Below are positions 1-8,334 of a DNA stretch of 64,000 bases, piece after piece. The notes beneath the pieces were generated by a model, which saw only the letters and a list, made by a program, of their open reading frames with translations, had not been told where the DNA came from and made no database searches. The translations under genes and the position numbers were made by a program. The first letter of the stretch is position 1. Every line of letters begins with the position of its first letter. This DNA is from Streptomyces olivochromogenes (GTDB lineage Bacteria > Actinomycetota > Actinomycetes > Streptomycetales > Streptomycetaceae), in contig NZ_KQ948453.1 in the NCBI RefSeq assembly GCF_001514115.1, positions 540,659 through 604,658 of the forward strand, given 5' to 3'.

Positions 1-754
<754 letters not shown>

Positions 755-844
755 CGGTTCTCCTCGTGGGGGAGGGGAGTGTGGGGGAGGCATGCTGGGA
801 CCTGCGCGTGCTGTTTGGCATGAACGCGGTGAGGCGTTGACGGA

Positions 845-873
845 ACACTAGGAGGACTAGACCAGTGCGTCAA
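845..873 (-). promoter_or_regulatory. Promoter of the chitinase gene
   Basis: Read on the minus strand, TTGACG (868-873) and TAGTGT (845-850) are separated by exactly 17 bases, a good vegetative-type promoter for Streptomyces. One DasR-like site fills the spacer and a second lies just upstream of the -35, so a bound repressor would block polymerase. Confidence 0.6.
853..864 (-). promoter_or_regulatory. DasR-like operator (dre) 1, in promoter spacer
   Basis: Minus-strand TGGTCTAGTCCT, close to the 12-bp direct repeats known from Streptomyces chitinase promoters and to the DasR consensus built on TGGTCTAGACCA. It lies between the -35 and -10 of the chitinase promoter. Confidence 0.6.
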
Positions 874-885
874 TGGTTCGGACCA
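874..885 (-). promoter_or_regulatory. DasR-like operator (dre) 2
   Basis: Minus-strand TGGTCCGAACCA, a near-perfect palindrome. It starts 21 bp from the first copy, two helical turns, so both sites face the same side of the DNA. It sits immediately upstream of the -35 hexamer. Confidence 0.6.
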
Positions 886-1105
886 ATTGTGCGGAGCGGT
901 CGGATCGGTTCCCCTTTCTTTTGGTAAGCGGTCGTTAACTGGTGACTCGGTGCCCCCGAACGGGCATACTCACAGCGCCACAGCCGCTGATCAGGCCGTT
1001 CTCCACCCAGGAACGGCAGCATCGGCTGGGCCGTGAGACCCGGCGACGCCGCCCCACCCCTGGCGTGCGTGCGCCGATGCGCCCGACAGGGAGGAGAGCG
1101 TCGCC
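886..1105. other. Intergenic region between chitinase and acyl-CoA dehydrogenase
   Basis: This is the upstream side of the divergent promoter region. A short AT-richer patch lies at about 910-940. CATACT at about 964-969 is the only -10-like hexamer I see for the rightward gene, with no convincing -35. A strong GGGAGGAG ribosome site precedes 1106. I see no coding signal. Confidence 0.4.
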
Positions 1106-2299
1106 ATGCCCGACCGCGCCCCGCAGCCGGTGGATCGTCAACTGCCCACGGACGAGGCCCGGGATCTGATCTCGCTCGTCCGTGACATCGCGCAGCGCGA
1201 GATAGCCCCGAAGGCGGCCGAGGAGGAGGACGCCGGACGCTTCCCGCGCGAGGTCTTCGGCCTGCTCTCCGATTCCGGCCTGCTCGGACTGCCGTACGAC
1301 TCCGAGTACGGCGGCGGCGACCAGCCGTACGAGGTCTACCTCCAGGTCCTCGAAGAGCTCGCCATGGCCCGTCTCACCGTCGGCCTCGGCGTCAGCGTGC
1401 ACACCCTCTCCTGCCACGCCCTGGCGAACTACGGCACCAAGGAACAGCGGGCCGAGTACCTGCCCGCGATGCTCGGCGGCGGCCTCCTGGGGGCCTACTG
1501 CCTCTCGGAGCCGTCCTCCGGCTCGGACGCCGCCTCCCTGCGGACGAAGGCCGTCCGGGAGGGTGGGGGAGAAGCCGAGAGCGGGGGAGAGTGGGCGATC
1601 ACGGGCACCAAGGCCTGGATCACGCACGGCGGCGTCGCCGACTTCTACACCGTGCTCGCCCGCAGCGGCGGCGCGGGCCCGCGCGGCATCACCGCGTTCC
1701 TGGTGCCCGGCCATGCCGAGGGACTGAGTGCCGCCCCGCCCGAGAAGAAGATGGGCATGAAGGGCTCGCCCACCGCGCAGATCCACTTCGACGGCGTACG
1801 GGTGTCCGACGGCCGACGCATCGGCGACGAGGGGCAGGGCTTCGCGATCGCCCTCGCCGCGCTCGACTCCGGCCGGCTCGGCATCGCGGCCTGCGCCATC
1901 GGCGTCGCCCAGGCGGCCCTCGACGAGGCCGTCGCGTACGCGACCGGGCGCGAGCAGTTCGGCCGGCCGATCTCCGACTTCCAGGGCCTGCGCTTCATGC
2001 TCGCGGACATGGCGACGCAGATCGAGGCGGGCCGGGCGCTCTACCTGGCCGCGGCACGGCTGCGCGACGCGGGGCGGCCCTTCGCCAAGCAGGCCGCCAT
2101 GGCGAAGCTGCTGTGCACGGACACGGCGATGAAGGTCACCACGGACGCCGTCCAGGTGCTCGGCGGGTACGGCTACACCGCGGACTTCCCGGTCGAGCGC
2201 TATCTGCGCGAGGCCAAGGTCCTCCAGATCGTCGAGGGCACCAATCAGATCCAGCGGATGGTCATCGCCCGTCACCTCGCGGGGCCGGAGTCACACTGA
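1106..2299 (+). CDS. Acyl-CoA dehydrogenase
   Basis: FAD enzyme that forms the alpha,beta double bond in acyl-CoA during fatty acid or branched-chain amino acid breakdown, passing electrons to ETF. It is 397 aa, the normal family length. The N-terminal helical domain is followed by the flavin-binding beta domain (LSEPSSGSDA and ITGTKAWITHGG). The C-terminal helical domain carries GREQFGRPI and the closing IVEGTNQIQR, whose Glu (about residue 377) is the catalytic base position of the short-chain and branched-chain types. The ATG at 1106 has GGGAGGAG upstream. The last 38 bases overlap a convergent small ORF. Substrate chain length cannot be read from sequence. Confidence 0.95.
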   Translation: MPDRAPQPVDRQLPTDEARDLISLVRDIAQREIAPKAAEEEDAGRFPREVFGLLSDSGLLGLPYDSEYGGGDQPYEVYLQVLEELAMARLTVGLGVSVHTLSCHALANYGTKEQRAEYLPAMLGGGLLGAYCLSEPSSGSDAASLRTKAVREGGGEAESGGEWAITGTKAWITHGGVADFYTVLARSGGAGPRGITAFLVPGHAEGLSAAPPEKKMGMKGSPTAQIHFDGVRVSDGRRIGDEGQGFAIALAALDSGRLGIAACAIGVAQAALDEAVAYATGREQFGRPISDFQGLRFMLADMATQIEAGRALYLAAARLRDAGRPFAKQAAMAKLLCTDTAMKVTTDAVQVLGGYGYTADFPVERYLREAKVLQIVEGTNQIQRMVIARHLAGPESH

Positions 2300-2522
2300 A
2301 CTGCCCGTAGCCGTACAGGACCGGCGGCGCCACCAGCCGGACCCACTCCGGGTCGTGGCGCCCCGGCAGCGTGCGGCCGCGGTCGGCCCAGGCGCGGATC
2401 AGCGCGCGGTAGATGGGGGGATCCTGGGGCGCCGGCGCGGCGGCTGCCGGCCGAACCGATTCTGCCGGAGCCGGGACGAAGATCCGGCGAGGCCGCTCGG
2501 TCGCCGCGTATGTGGGGGTCAT
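2262..2522 (-). CDS. Hypothetical protein, 86 aa
   Basis: Small open frame convergent with the acyl-CoA dehydrogenase, overlapping its 3' end by 38 bases. The N-terminal 30 residues are Pro/Ala-rich. A better-folded part follows with IYRALIRAWADRGRTLPG and DPEWVRLVAPP, which looks like a real protein: amphipathic helix with conserved-type Trp and Arg. I recognise no function. The ATG at 2522 has no clear ribosome site. The alternative is a fortuitous frame, but its composition is unlike the Arg/Pro/Ala-only shadow frames around it. Confidence 0.5.
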   Translation of the reverse strand: MTPTYAATERPRRIFVPAPAESVRPAAAAPAPQDPPIYRALIRAWADRGRTLPGRHDPEWVRLVAPPVLYGYGQFSVTPAPRGDGR

Positions 2523-2641
2523 ACCGGGGCAACGCGCGGGCGAGTGCGCAGGTCACCCGCCCGCGTAATCGAGCGTGGGTTCGCGGTGGGCCCGTACGGG
2601 GGGCGCCCCGACGTGCGGGTGTCTGGCCCCGGGCCGTCATC

Positions 2642-2654
2642 TGACGTACCGTCA
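2642..2654. promoter_or_regulatory. Perfect inverted repeat upstream of the 2721 gene
   Basis: TGACG-tac-CGTCA, a 13-bp dyad 66 bases upstream of the GTG at 2721. Its size and place fit a TetR- or GntR-type operator for the two-gene operon that follows. The regulator is not evident in the window. Confidence 0.4.
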
Positions 2655-2720
2655 ACTGGCGCCGCCGGGGGCCGCACCCCTCCGGGGACGTCAACCGCCG
2701 TGCCCCCAGGGAGGCTTGCC

Positions 2721-3848
2721 GTGTCCGACGACCGCCCCGTTGCCCTCGACGAGTACCCCGTGCACCAGGTGCCCCTGTCCATGAAGCACCTCGCGACCGG
2801 GGACCGGAACGCGTACGACCGCTGCATCTTCCACGTTTTCGACCACCAGGGCCGGGCGCTGCTGATCCTGGGGCTCGGCGTCTATCCGAACGTCGGGGTC
2901 GTCGACGCCTACGCCACCCTGCGACTCGGCGACCGCCTGCACGCCGTGCGCGCCTCGGACGCGCTCGGGGAGGACCGGATGCGCCTCGCCGTCGGCCCGC
3001 TGCGCATCCGCGTCGAGCGCCCCCTGAAGACCTTCGTGCTGAGCTGCGCGGCCGATCCCGCCGACCCGGAGGGACTGTCGTACGAGATCACCTGGACGGC
3101 GGACTTCCCGGCCCTGTGGGAGCCGCACCACCTCCAGCGGCGCGGCGGCCGGCTCACGCTGGAGGGCAAACGCTTCGTGCAGGCGGGGCACTGCGAGGGC
3201 TGGATCCGGATCGGCGGCGAGGAGATCCGCCTGGAGCGCGGCCGCTGGACCGGCACCCGCGACCGCAGCTGGGGCGTGCGCCCGATTCCGGGGGAGGAGG
3301 GCGGCCGGCTCGCGCAGGAGAACCCGACGGAGGGCTTCCACTGGCTGTGGTGCCCGGTCCGGTTCGAGGACCGGTTCCTGATGGTCGTCGTCCAGGAGGA
3401 CGCCGACGGCTACCGGACGCTGAACGACGCGACACTCGTACGCAACGCGGAGCGCGACCTGCAACTCGGCTGGCCCCAGGCCGACATCACCTATCGCCCC
3501 GGCAGCCGCCACCCCACGTCCGCCGTCATCCACCTCACCCGCCCGGGGGACCGCAAGCCCATGGAGCTGGACGTGGAGGTGCTCACTTCCTCCCCGCTCG
3601 CCGTCGGCGCCGGCTATCCGCCCGCCGACGACTGGCAGCACGGCACCTGGGTCGGGCGCGACTGGACCGACCGCCGCGCCTACGACCTCTCCGACCCGGC
3701 CGCGCACCCCCGCGCCGCATACGGGGTGATCGACCACGCGGCCCGCTGCACGCTGGACGGGCAGGTCGGCCACGGGATCTTCGAACACGGCTCGTTCGGC
3801 CGCCACGACCCGAGCGGGTTCACCGGCTTCGACTCGGTTGCGCCCTGA
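2721..3848 (+). CDS. Conserved hypothetical protein, possible CrtC/AttH-like beta fold
   Basis: Protein of 375 aa with no signal peptide or membrane segment. It is rich in Trp, Tyr and beta-strand stretches, and includes WTGTRDRSWGVRP, GFHWLWCPVRFEDRF and a C-terminal GHGIFEHGSFGRHDPSGF segment. The regular aromatic strands suggest a lipocalin-like barrel of the hydroxyneurosporene-hydratase/AttH kind; this is inference only. The GTG at 2721 is chosen because GGGAGG lies ten bases before it, although the frame stays open further upstream. It ends 11 bases before the phosphotransferase gene, so the two are very likely one operon, probably modifying a lipid or alcohol substrate. Confidence 0.75.
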   Translation: MSDDRPVALDEYPVHQVPLSMKHLATGDRNAYDRCIFHVFDHQGRALLILGLGVYPNVGVVDAYATLRLGDRLHAVRASDALGEDRMRLAVGPLRIRVERPLKTFVLSCAADPADPEGLSYEITWTADFPALWEPHHLQRRGGRLTLEGKRFVQAGHCEGWIRIGGEEIRLERGRWTGTRDRSWGVRPIPGEEGGRLAQENPTEGFHWLWCPVRFEDRFLMVVVQEDADGYRTLNDATLVRNAERDLQLGWPQADITYRPGSRHPTSAVIHLTRPGDRKPMELDVEVLTSSPLAVGAGYPPADDWQHGTWVGRDWTDRRAYDLSDPAAHPRAAYGVIDHAARCTLDGQVGHGIFEHGSFGRHDPSGFTGFDSVAP

Positions 3849-3859
3849 GGGGGAACGAG

Positions 3860-4972
3860 ATGGCCACGGCACCACGCCCGCGCACGACCACCCGCGACCC
3901 GGAGGAACTGGGCCGCCGGCTGACCGCCTGGCTCACCGCCCGCCTCCCGGGTGCCGAGGCGGCCAACGTCACCGTCCCGGAGTCCAACGGCATGTCCAGC
4001 GAGACCCTGCTCTTCGACATCGAGCACCCCGAACCACCGCTGACCGCCTGCGCGTTGAGGCTGGCGGCGGACCCGGCGGCGTACACCGTCTTCCCCGTCT
4101 ACGACCTGCCCCGCCAGTACCGCACGATGAGACTGGTCGCCGAGCGCACCGATCTCCCCGTGCCGCGGGTGCTGTGGCTGGAGGAGGACCCCGCCCCGCT
4201 CGGCGCGCCGTTCTTCGTCATGGAACGGGTCGAGGGACGCGTGCCGCCGGATGTCATGCCCTACACGTACGAGGGGAACTGGCTGCACGCGGCGAGCGAC
4301 CAGGAACGCGAGCGGCTGGAGGCGGCCTCGGTGGGGCTCCTCGCCCGGCTGCACGACCAAGTCCCGCTGCCGGAAGCCGATTTCCTGGCCTTTCCCGGCG
4401 AAGGCAGCCCCCTCCGTCGGCATGTGGAGGCCCAACGCGCCTACTACGAGTGGGTGGTTGACGGGCTGTCACGTTCGCCCCTGATAGAGAGCGCGTTCGA
4501 CCGGCTCGACGAGCTGTGGCCGCGCGACGAGGGCGAGGCGGTGCTCAACTGGGGCGACGCGCGCATCGGGAACGTCGTCTACGACGGGTTCGCCCCCGCG
4601 GCCGTCCTCGACTGGGAGATGGCGGCCCTCGCCCCGCGCGAGGTCGACCTCGGCTGGACGGTCTACCTCCACCGCTTCTTCCAGGACCTGACGGCGAGCT
4701 TCGGCCAGCGCGGACTGCCCGACTTCCTGCGCCGTGACCGCGTCGAGCGGCGCTATGCCGAACTCACCGGCCACACACCCCGGGACATGGACTTCCACAC
4801 GCTGTACGCGGCACTGCGGCACGCGATCGTCATGCTGCGCATCGCCTACCGCCAGGTGCACTTCGGCGAGGTCGCCGTACCGCCGGACCCGGACACACTG
4901 ATCCTGCACCACGGCAGCCTGCGAGCCATGGTGCAGGGCAGTTACTGGGAGGGACCGGCCGCCGGTCGCTGA
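3860..4972 (+). CDS. APH/ACAD10-type phosphotransferase
   Basis: Member of the aminoglycoside phosphotransferase/choline kinase fold, 370 aa, the usual length for the ACAD10-like branch that phosphorylates small hydroxylated metabolites rather than antibiotics. Visible are an N-lobe with SNGMSSETLLFDI and CALRLA, the hinge FFVMERVEG, the catalytic loop NWGDARIGNVVYD (near residue 229) and the metal site VLDWEMAALAPREVDLGW. The catalytic loop has Asn-Trp where many family members have a His, a variant I associate with actinobacterial ACAD10-like proteins. The ATG at 3860 follows GAGGGGGAACG. It is cotranscribed with the hypothetical at 2721. Acyl-CoA dehydrogenase next door supports a lipid-related role. 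Confidence 0.85.
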   Translation: MATAPRPRTTTRDPEELGRRLTAWLTARLPGAEAANVTVPESNGMSSETLLFDIEHPEPPLTACALRLAADPAAYTVFPVYDLPRQYRTMRLVAERTDLPVPRVLWLEEDPAPLGAPFFVMERVEGRVPPDVMPYTYEGNWLHAASDQERERLEAASVGLLARLHDQVPLPEADFLAFPGEGSPLRRHVEAQRAYYEWVVDGLSRSPLIESAFDRLDELWPRDEGEAVLNWGDARIGNVVYDGFAPAAVLDWEMAALAPREVDLGWTVYLHRFFQDLTASFGQRGLPDFLRRDRVERRYAELTGHTPRDMDFHTLYAALRHAIVMLRIAYRQVHFGEVAVPPDPDTLILHHGSLRAMVQGSYWEGPAAGR

Positions 4973-4985
4973 ACGCGAGGGCCGG

Positions 4986-5423
4986 TCAGGCGGCCTGACG
5001 GCGCATCTCGGGAACCCGCATCGGGCGCGAGGCCGGGCCGCCGACGTGCGAGAACGGCTGCGTCCGCCAGTCGAGTCCCTGAGGGAGCGTCAACAGGAGG
5101 GCGGTGTCCTGCTCCTGAGGCTCCACCGACTCGTCGGCGGGGCGGGCGTCGCCCGCCGCACGGCCCGTGCCGGAGCAGACCGTCAGCCCGAACGGGTTCC
5201 AGGGCGAGGCGCACAGCGCGTGCTCGGGCAGGCTCTCCTCGTCCGCGAGGAGCGCGATGGGCTGGGCGCAGTCCGGGCAGATCACCCGGTACATCTCGAA
5301 GGTGTCGTAGGCGTCGAACTCCTCACCGTCGACGGCGTCCGGTTCGACGCCCTCCGGCTCGGGTTCGACGACCAGCTTGGGCCGCCTGGATGCGGGACGA
5401 CCAGGGCGCTTAAGACTCTGCAT
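4986..5423 (-). CDS. Conserved hypothetical protein with CxxC motif
   Basis: Protein of 145 aa. The first 40 residues are charged and probably disordered. The core FEMYRVICPDCAQPIALL contains a CxxC pair that could bind zinc, and two further Cys follow (LCASPWNPFGLTVC). The C-terminal third is polar with a conserved-looking FSHVGGPASRPMRVPEMR end. The ATG at 5423 has GGGGGAG upstream. I recognise it as a streptomycete conserved type but know no function. It diverges from the Lrp/AsnC regulator across a 267-bp gap. Confidence 0.75.
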   Translation of the reverse strand: MQSLKRPGRPASRRPKLVVEPEPEGVEPDAVDGEEFDAYDTFEMYRVICPDCAQPIALLADEESLPEHALCASPWNPFGLTVCSGTGRAAGDARPADESVEPQEQDTALLLTLPQGLDWRTQPFSHVGGPASRPMRVPEMRRQAA

Positions 5424-5627
5424 GGAATTCTCCCCCTCGGGTGGGCCGACAAGGCGCTGCGGCCTCGACCACAGCAAGCATTTCCCGTCCCGTCTCTGCG
5501 GTAATCACGAGAACATCACGGACCCGGTTGCGGCACTGTGTCGTTCGTCACATGCCGCCCGCAGGTGCCCGGCGCGGTGGATTTGTCCACCAGGCGGTTC
5601 ACAGACAGCACTCTGCCACATCACAAA

Positions 5628-5642
5628 GCAGGTATGACCTGC
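5628..5642. promoter_or_regulatory. 15-bp palindrome, candidate Lrp/AsnC operator
   Basis: GCAGGT-atg-ACCTGC is a perfect 6-3-6 dyad. Its 15-bp length equals the typical Lrp/AsnC operator. It lies about 50 bases before the regulator start at 5691, so autoregulation or control of the divergent gene is plausible. Confidence 0.45.
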
Positions 5643-5690
5643 GCCGCTGAGGTATCCGACGAGATCAAGGGCCCTGTAGGTTCTTGCGTC

Positions 5691-6131
5691 ATGGAGGAGC
5701 TGGACCGACAGATCGTGCAGCTGCTCGTCGCAGACGGGCGGATGAGTTACACCGACCTGGGCAAGGCCACGGGCCTGTCCACGTCCGCCGTGCACCAGCG
5801 GGTGCGCCGGCTCGAACAACGCGGTGTCATCCGCGGCTATGCCGCGGTCGTGGACCCCGAGGCCGTCGGGCTGCCCATGACCGCCTTCATCTCGGTGAAA
5901 CCGTTCGACCCGAGCGCCCCCGACGACATCGCGGAACGCCTCGCCGGCGTGCCCGAGATCGAGGCCTGCCACAGCGTCGCGGGCGACGAGAACTACATCC
6001 TGAAGGTGCGGGTCTCGACCCCGCACGAACTGGAGGAGCTCCTCGCCCGCCTGCGCACCCTGGCAGGCGTGTCGACCCGCACGACCGTGGTGCTGTCGAC
6101 GCCGTACGAGGCGCGCCCGCCCCGCATCTGA
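5691..6131 (+). CDS. Lrp/AsnC family transcriptional regulator
   Basis: DNA-binding regulator of amino acid-related genes, 146 aa, standard length. The N-terminal winged helix (residues 1-60) includes LDRQIVQLLVADGRMSYTDL and STSAVHQRVRRLEQRGVI. The C-terminal RAM ligand/oligomerisation domain follows, with SVAGDENYILKVRV. The ATG at 5691 begins the conserved domain. TAGGTT lies at 5677-5682, eight bases before it, and there is no ribosome site, so a leaderless mRNA is likely. A longer start at 5634 is possible but would put extra residues before the fold. The amidohydrolase 47 bases downstream may be cotranscribed. Confidence 0.9.
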   Translation: MEELDRQIVQLLVADGRMSYTDLGKATGLSTSAVHQRVRRLEQRGVIRGYAAVVDPEAVGLPMTAFISVKPFDPSAPDDIAERLAGVPEIEACHSVAGDENYILKVRVSTPHELEELLARLRTLAGVSTRTTVVLSTPYEARPPRI

Positions 6132-6178
6132 CCCACCCGGGGACCGACCGGACACCGGCAGGCGCGAGACTGTTCCCC

Positions 6179-7795
6179 ATGAGTGAGAGCACCGCCACGT
6201 CGGACACCGTGCTGTTGCGCGGTGGAGAAGTCCACAGTCCCGCCGACCCCTTCGCCACCGCGATGGTCGTCGAACGCGGACAGATCGCCTGGGTCGGCTC
6301 GGAGGGCGCGGCCGACGCCTTCGCCGACGGGGTCGCCGAGGTCGTGGACCTGGAAGGCGCACTGGTCACCCCGGCGTTCACCGACGCCCACGTCCACACC
6401 ACCTCCACCGGGCTCGCGCTCACCGGCCTCGACCTGTCCGACGCGCCCTCCCTGGACGCCGCCCTCACCCTCGTACGCGAGTTCGCCGCCGCCCGCCCCG
6501 CCGACCGGGTGCTGCTCGGCCACGGCTGGGACGCGGCCCGCTGGCCCGGCGGCCGCCCTCCGACGCGCGCCGAGCTCGACGAGGCGGCCGGCGGTCGCCC
6601 GCTCTACCTCTCCCGCATCGACGTGCACTCCGCCGTGGCCACCACCGCGCTCCTGGACCTGGTCCCGGGAGTCACCGCACGAGCGGGGTACGCCGCCGAC
6701 GGCCCCCTGACCCGGGACGCCCACCACGCCGTGCGCGCCGCCGCGCTCGGCGCCGTCACCCCGGCCCAGCGCACCGAGGCCCAGCGCGCCGCGCTCGCCC
6801 ACGCCGCCTCGCTCGGCATCGGATCGGTGCACGAGTGCGCGGGCCCGGAGATCTCCTCCGAGGACGACTTCACCGGACTGCTGCGGCTGGCCGCCGAGGA
6901 AGCCGGCCCCCGGGTCGTCGGCTACTGGGCCGAACAGGATGTCGACAAGGCCCGGGCGCTGGGCGCGCTCGGCGCCGCGGGCGACCTCTTCGTCGACGGG
7001 TCCCTGGGTTCGTACACCGCCTGCCTGCATCAGCCCTACGCCGACGCCGGCCACACCGGCACCGCCTACCTCGACGCCGCCGCCGTCGGCGCGCATGTGG
7101 TCGCCTGCACCGAGGCGGGCCTTCAGGCGGGCTTCCACGCCATCGGGGACGCCGCCGTGGCCGCCGTGGTCGAGGGAGTCCGCGCAGCCGCCGAGAAGGT
7201 CGGCCTGGCCCGTGTGCGCGCCGCCCGGCACCGCGTCGAGCACGCCGAGATGCTCACCCCGGAGACCATCGCCGGCTTCGCCGAGCTCGGCCTCACCGCA
7301 TCCGTGCAGCCCGCCTTCGACGCGCTGTGGGGCGGCGAGGACGGCATGTACGCCCAGCGCCTGGGCGCCGAGCGGGCTCGCGCCCTCAACCCGTTCGCGG
7401 CCCTGCTGCGCACCGGTGTGCCACTGGCCTTCGGTTCCGACAGCCCCGTCACCCCCCTCGATCCGTGGGGCACCGTGCGCGCCGCCGCGTTCCACCGCAC
7501 GCCGGAGCACCGGGTCTCCGTGCGCGCCGCGTTCACGGCGCATACGCGCGGCGGGTGGCGGGCGATCGGACGGGACGACGCGGGAGTCCTGGTGCCCGGC
7601 GCGCCCGCCGACTACGCCGTGTGGCGCACCGAGGAACTGGTCGTGCAGGCCCCCGACGACCGGGTCGCACGCTGGTCGACCGACCCTCGTTCGGGTACTC
7701 CTGGACTGCCCGATCTGAGCCCCGGCGGCGACCTGCCGGTGTGCCTGCGGACGGTCGTCGGGGGGCGGACCGTCTTCGTACGGCCGGGCGAGTGA
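6179..7795 (+). CDS. YtcJ-like metal-dependent amidohydrolase
   Basis: TIM-barrel amidohydrolase of the family-3/YtcJ type, 538 aa, full length. Metal and active-site motifs are in order: DAHVHTTSTG near residue 69, a central DGSLGS loop, GFHAIGDAAV, RHRVEHAEML and LAFGSDSPVTPLDPW near residue 419. These enzymes cleave amide or formamide bonds; the substrate here is unknown. There is no signal peptide, so it is cytoplasmic. The ATG at 6179 lacks a clear ribosome site. It follows the Lrp/AsnC gene closely on the same strand, which suggests an amino-acid-derived substrate (inference). Confidence 0.88.
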   Translation: MSESTATSDTVLLRGGEVHSPADPFATAMVVERGQIAWVGSEGAADAFADGVAEVVDLEGALVTPAFTDAHVHTTSTGLALTGLDLSDAPSLDAALTLVREFAAARPADRVLLGHGWDAARWPGGRPPTRAELDEAAGGRPLYLSRIDVHSAVATTALLDLVPGVTARAGYAADGPLTRDAHHAVRAAALGAVTPAQRTEAQRAALAHAASLGIGSVHECAGPEISSEDDFTGLLRLAAEEAGPRVVGYWAEQDVDKARALGALGAAGDLFVDGSLGSYTACLHQPYADAGHTGTAYLDAAAVGAHVVACTEAGLQAGFHAIGDAAVAAVVEGVRAAAEKVGLARVRAARHRVEHAEMLTPETIAGFAELGLTASVQPAFDALWGGEDGMYAQRLGAERARALNPFAALLRTGVPLAFGSDSPVTPLDPWGTVRAAAFHRTPEHRVSVRAAFTAHTRGGWRAIGRDDAGVLVPGAPADYAVWRTEELVVQAPDDRVARWSTDPRSGTPGLPDLSPGGDLPVCLRTVVGGRTVFVRPGE

Positions 7796-7904
7796 TCTCC
7801 GGGGGTGGCGCTGCGGTGCTCATCCGTCGCCGCCCCGTCGTGCGACCTGCGCATCCTCCGCGCTGACCAGGCAATTGAGGGAAAACCAGCAGGTCAGACG
7901 AGTG

Positions 7905-7935
7905 TTGACAGCTGGCCTCGGGGGGCCGGTAGGTT
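7905..7935 (+). promoter_or_regulatory. Candidate promoter in the long gap upstream of ppm1
   Basis: TTGACA (7905-7910) and TAGGTT (7930-7935) with a 19-base spacer. The -35 is a perfect consensus. It sits 400 bases from the nearest downstream gene, so it would drive a long leader or a separate small RNA. Confidence 0.45.
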
Positions 7936-8200
7936 CGGCCGGGTCCACCACCGGACGTCCGACCGGAGAACTTCCACGCAGTCGCCGGAGCGCCGCTGGG
8001 TCAGGGGTGGTGTGCCGCACCGGCGCACCACCACTGGGAGCCAGGCTCAGCGCCAGTGCGACGGCGAGGGAACGTTCATGCCTGTCGGAAGGGTGTGACC
8101 CGGGTGGGGCCCGGACGTCCAGTAGACAACGGCTTTCGGTCGACCCGCAGCCAGCGGGTCCCAGGTCGGCCCGAAGGGCGCCGGGCCCCGATCCGCAGTA
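7936..8200 (+). ncRNA. Candidate structured leader or small RNA upstream of ppm1
   Basis: No convincing gene lies between 7796 and 8334. The stretch contains a strong 11-bp hairpin (8006-8016 with 8022-8032, extended by CAG/CTG pairs), a perfect 7-bp hairpin with five-base loop (8142-8148 with 8154-8160) and a third stem (8168-8173 with 8182-8187). A tiny ORF, MPVGRV (8078-8098), with GAGGG before it lies between the first two. With the promoter at 7905 this looks like a long structured 5' leader of ppm1 or an independent small RNA. I cannot match it to a named RNA family. Confidence 0.4.
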
Positions 8201-8334
8201 CGGTGCTCCGGCGCGGCGGGCTCTCTCTTACCCGGCTCTTGCCGAATCGACACCCCCGTACTAACGCGCCGACGCGTCAGTGCAGGCTGCGGCCACTATG
8301 GTGGACCCCTGCGTACGGACATGAAGGGGCAGTA

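Noticed and set aside
7936..8200. RNase P RNA, tmRNA or 6S RNA in the ppm1 upstream gap
   Set aside because: The conserved cores I remember for these RNAs are not present; only generic hairpins can be supported.
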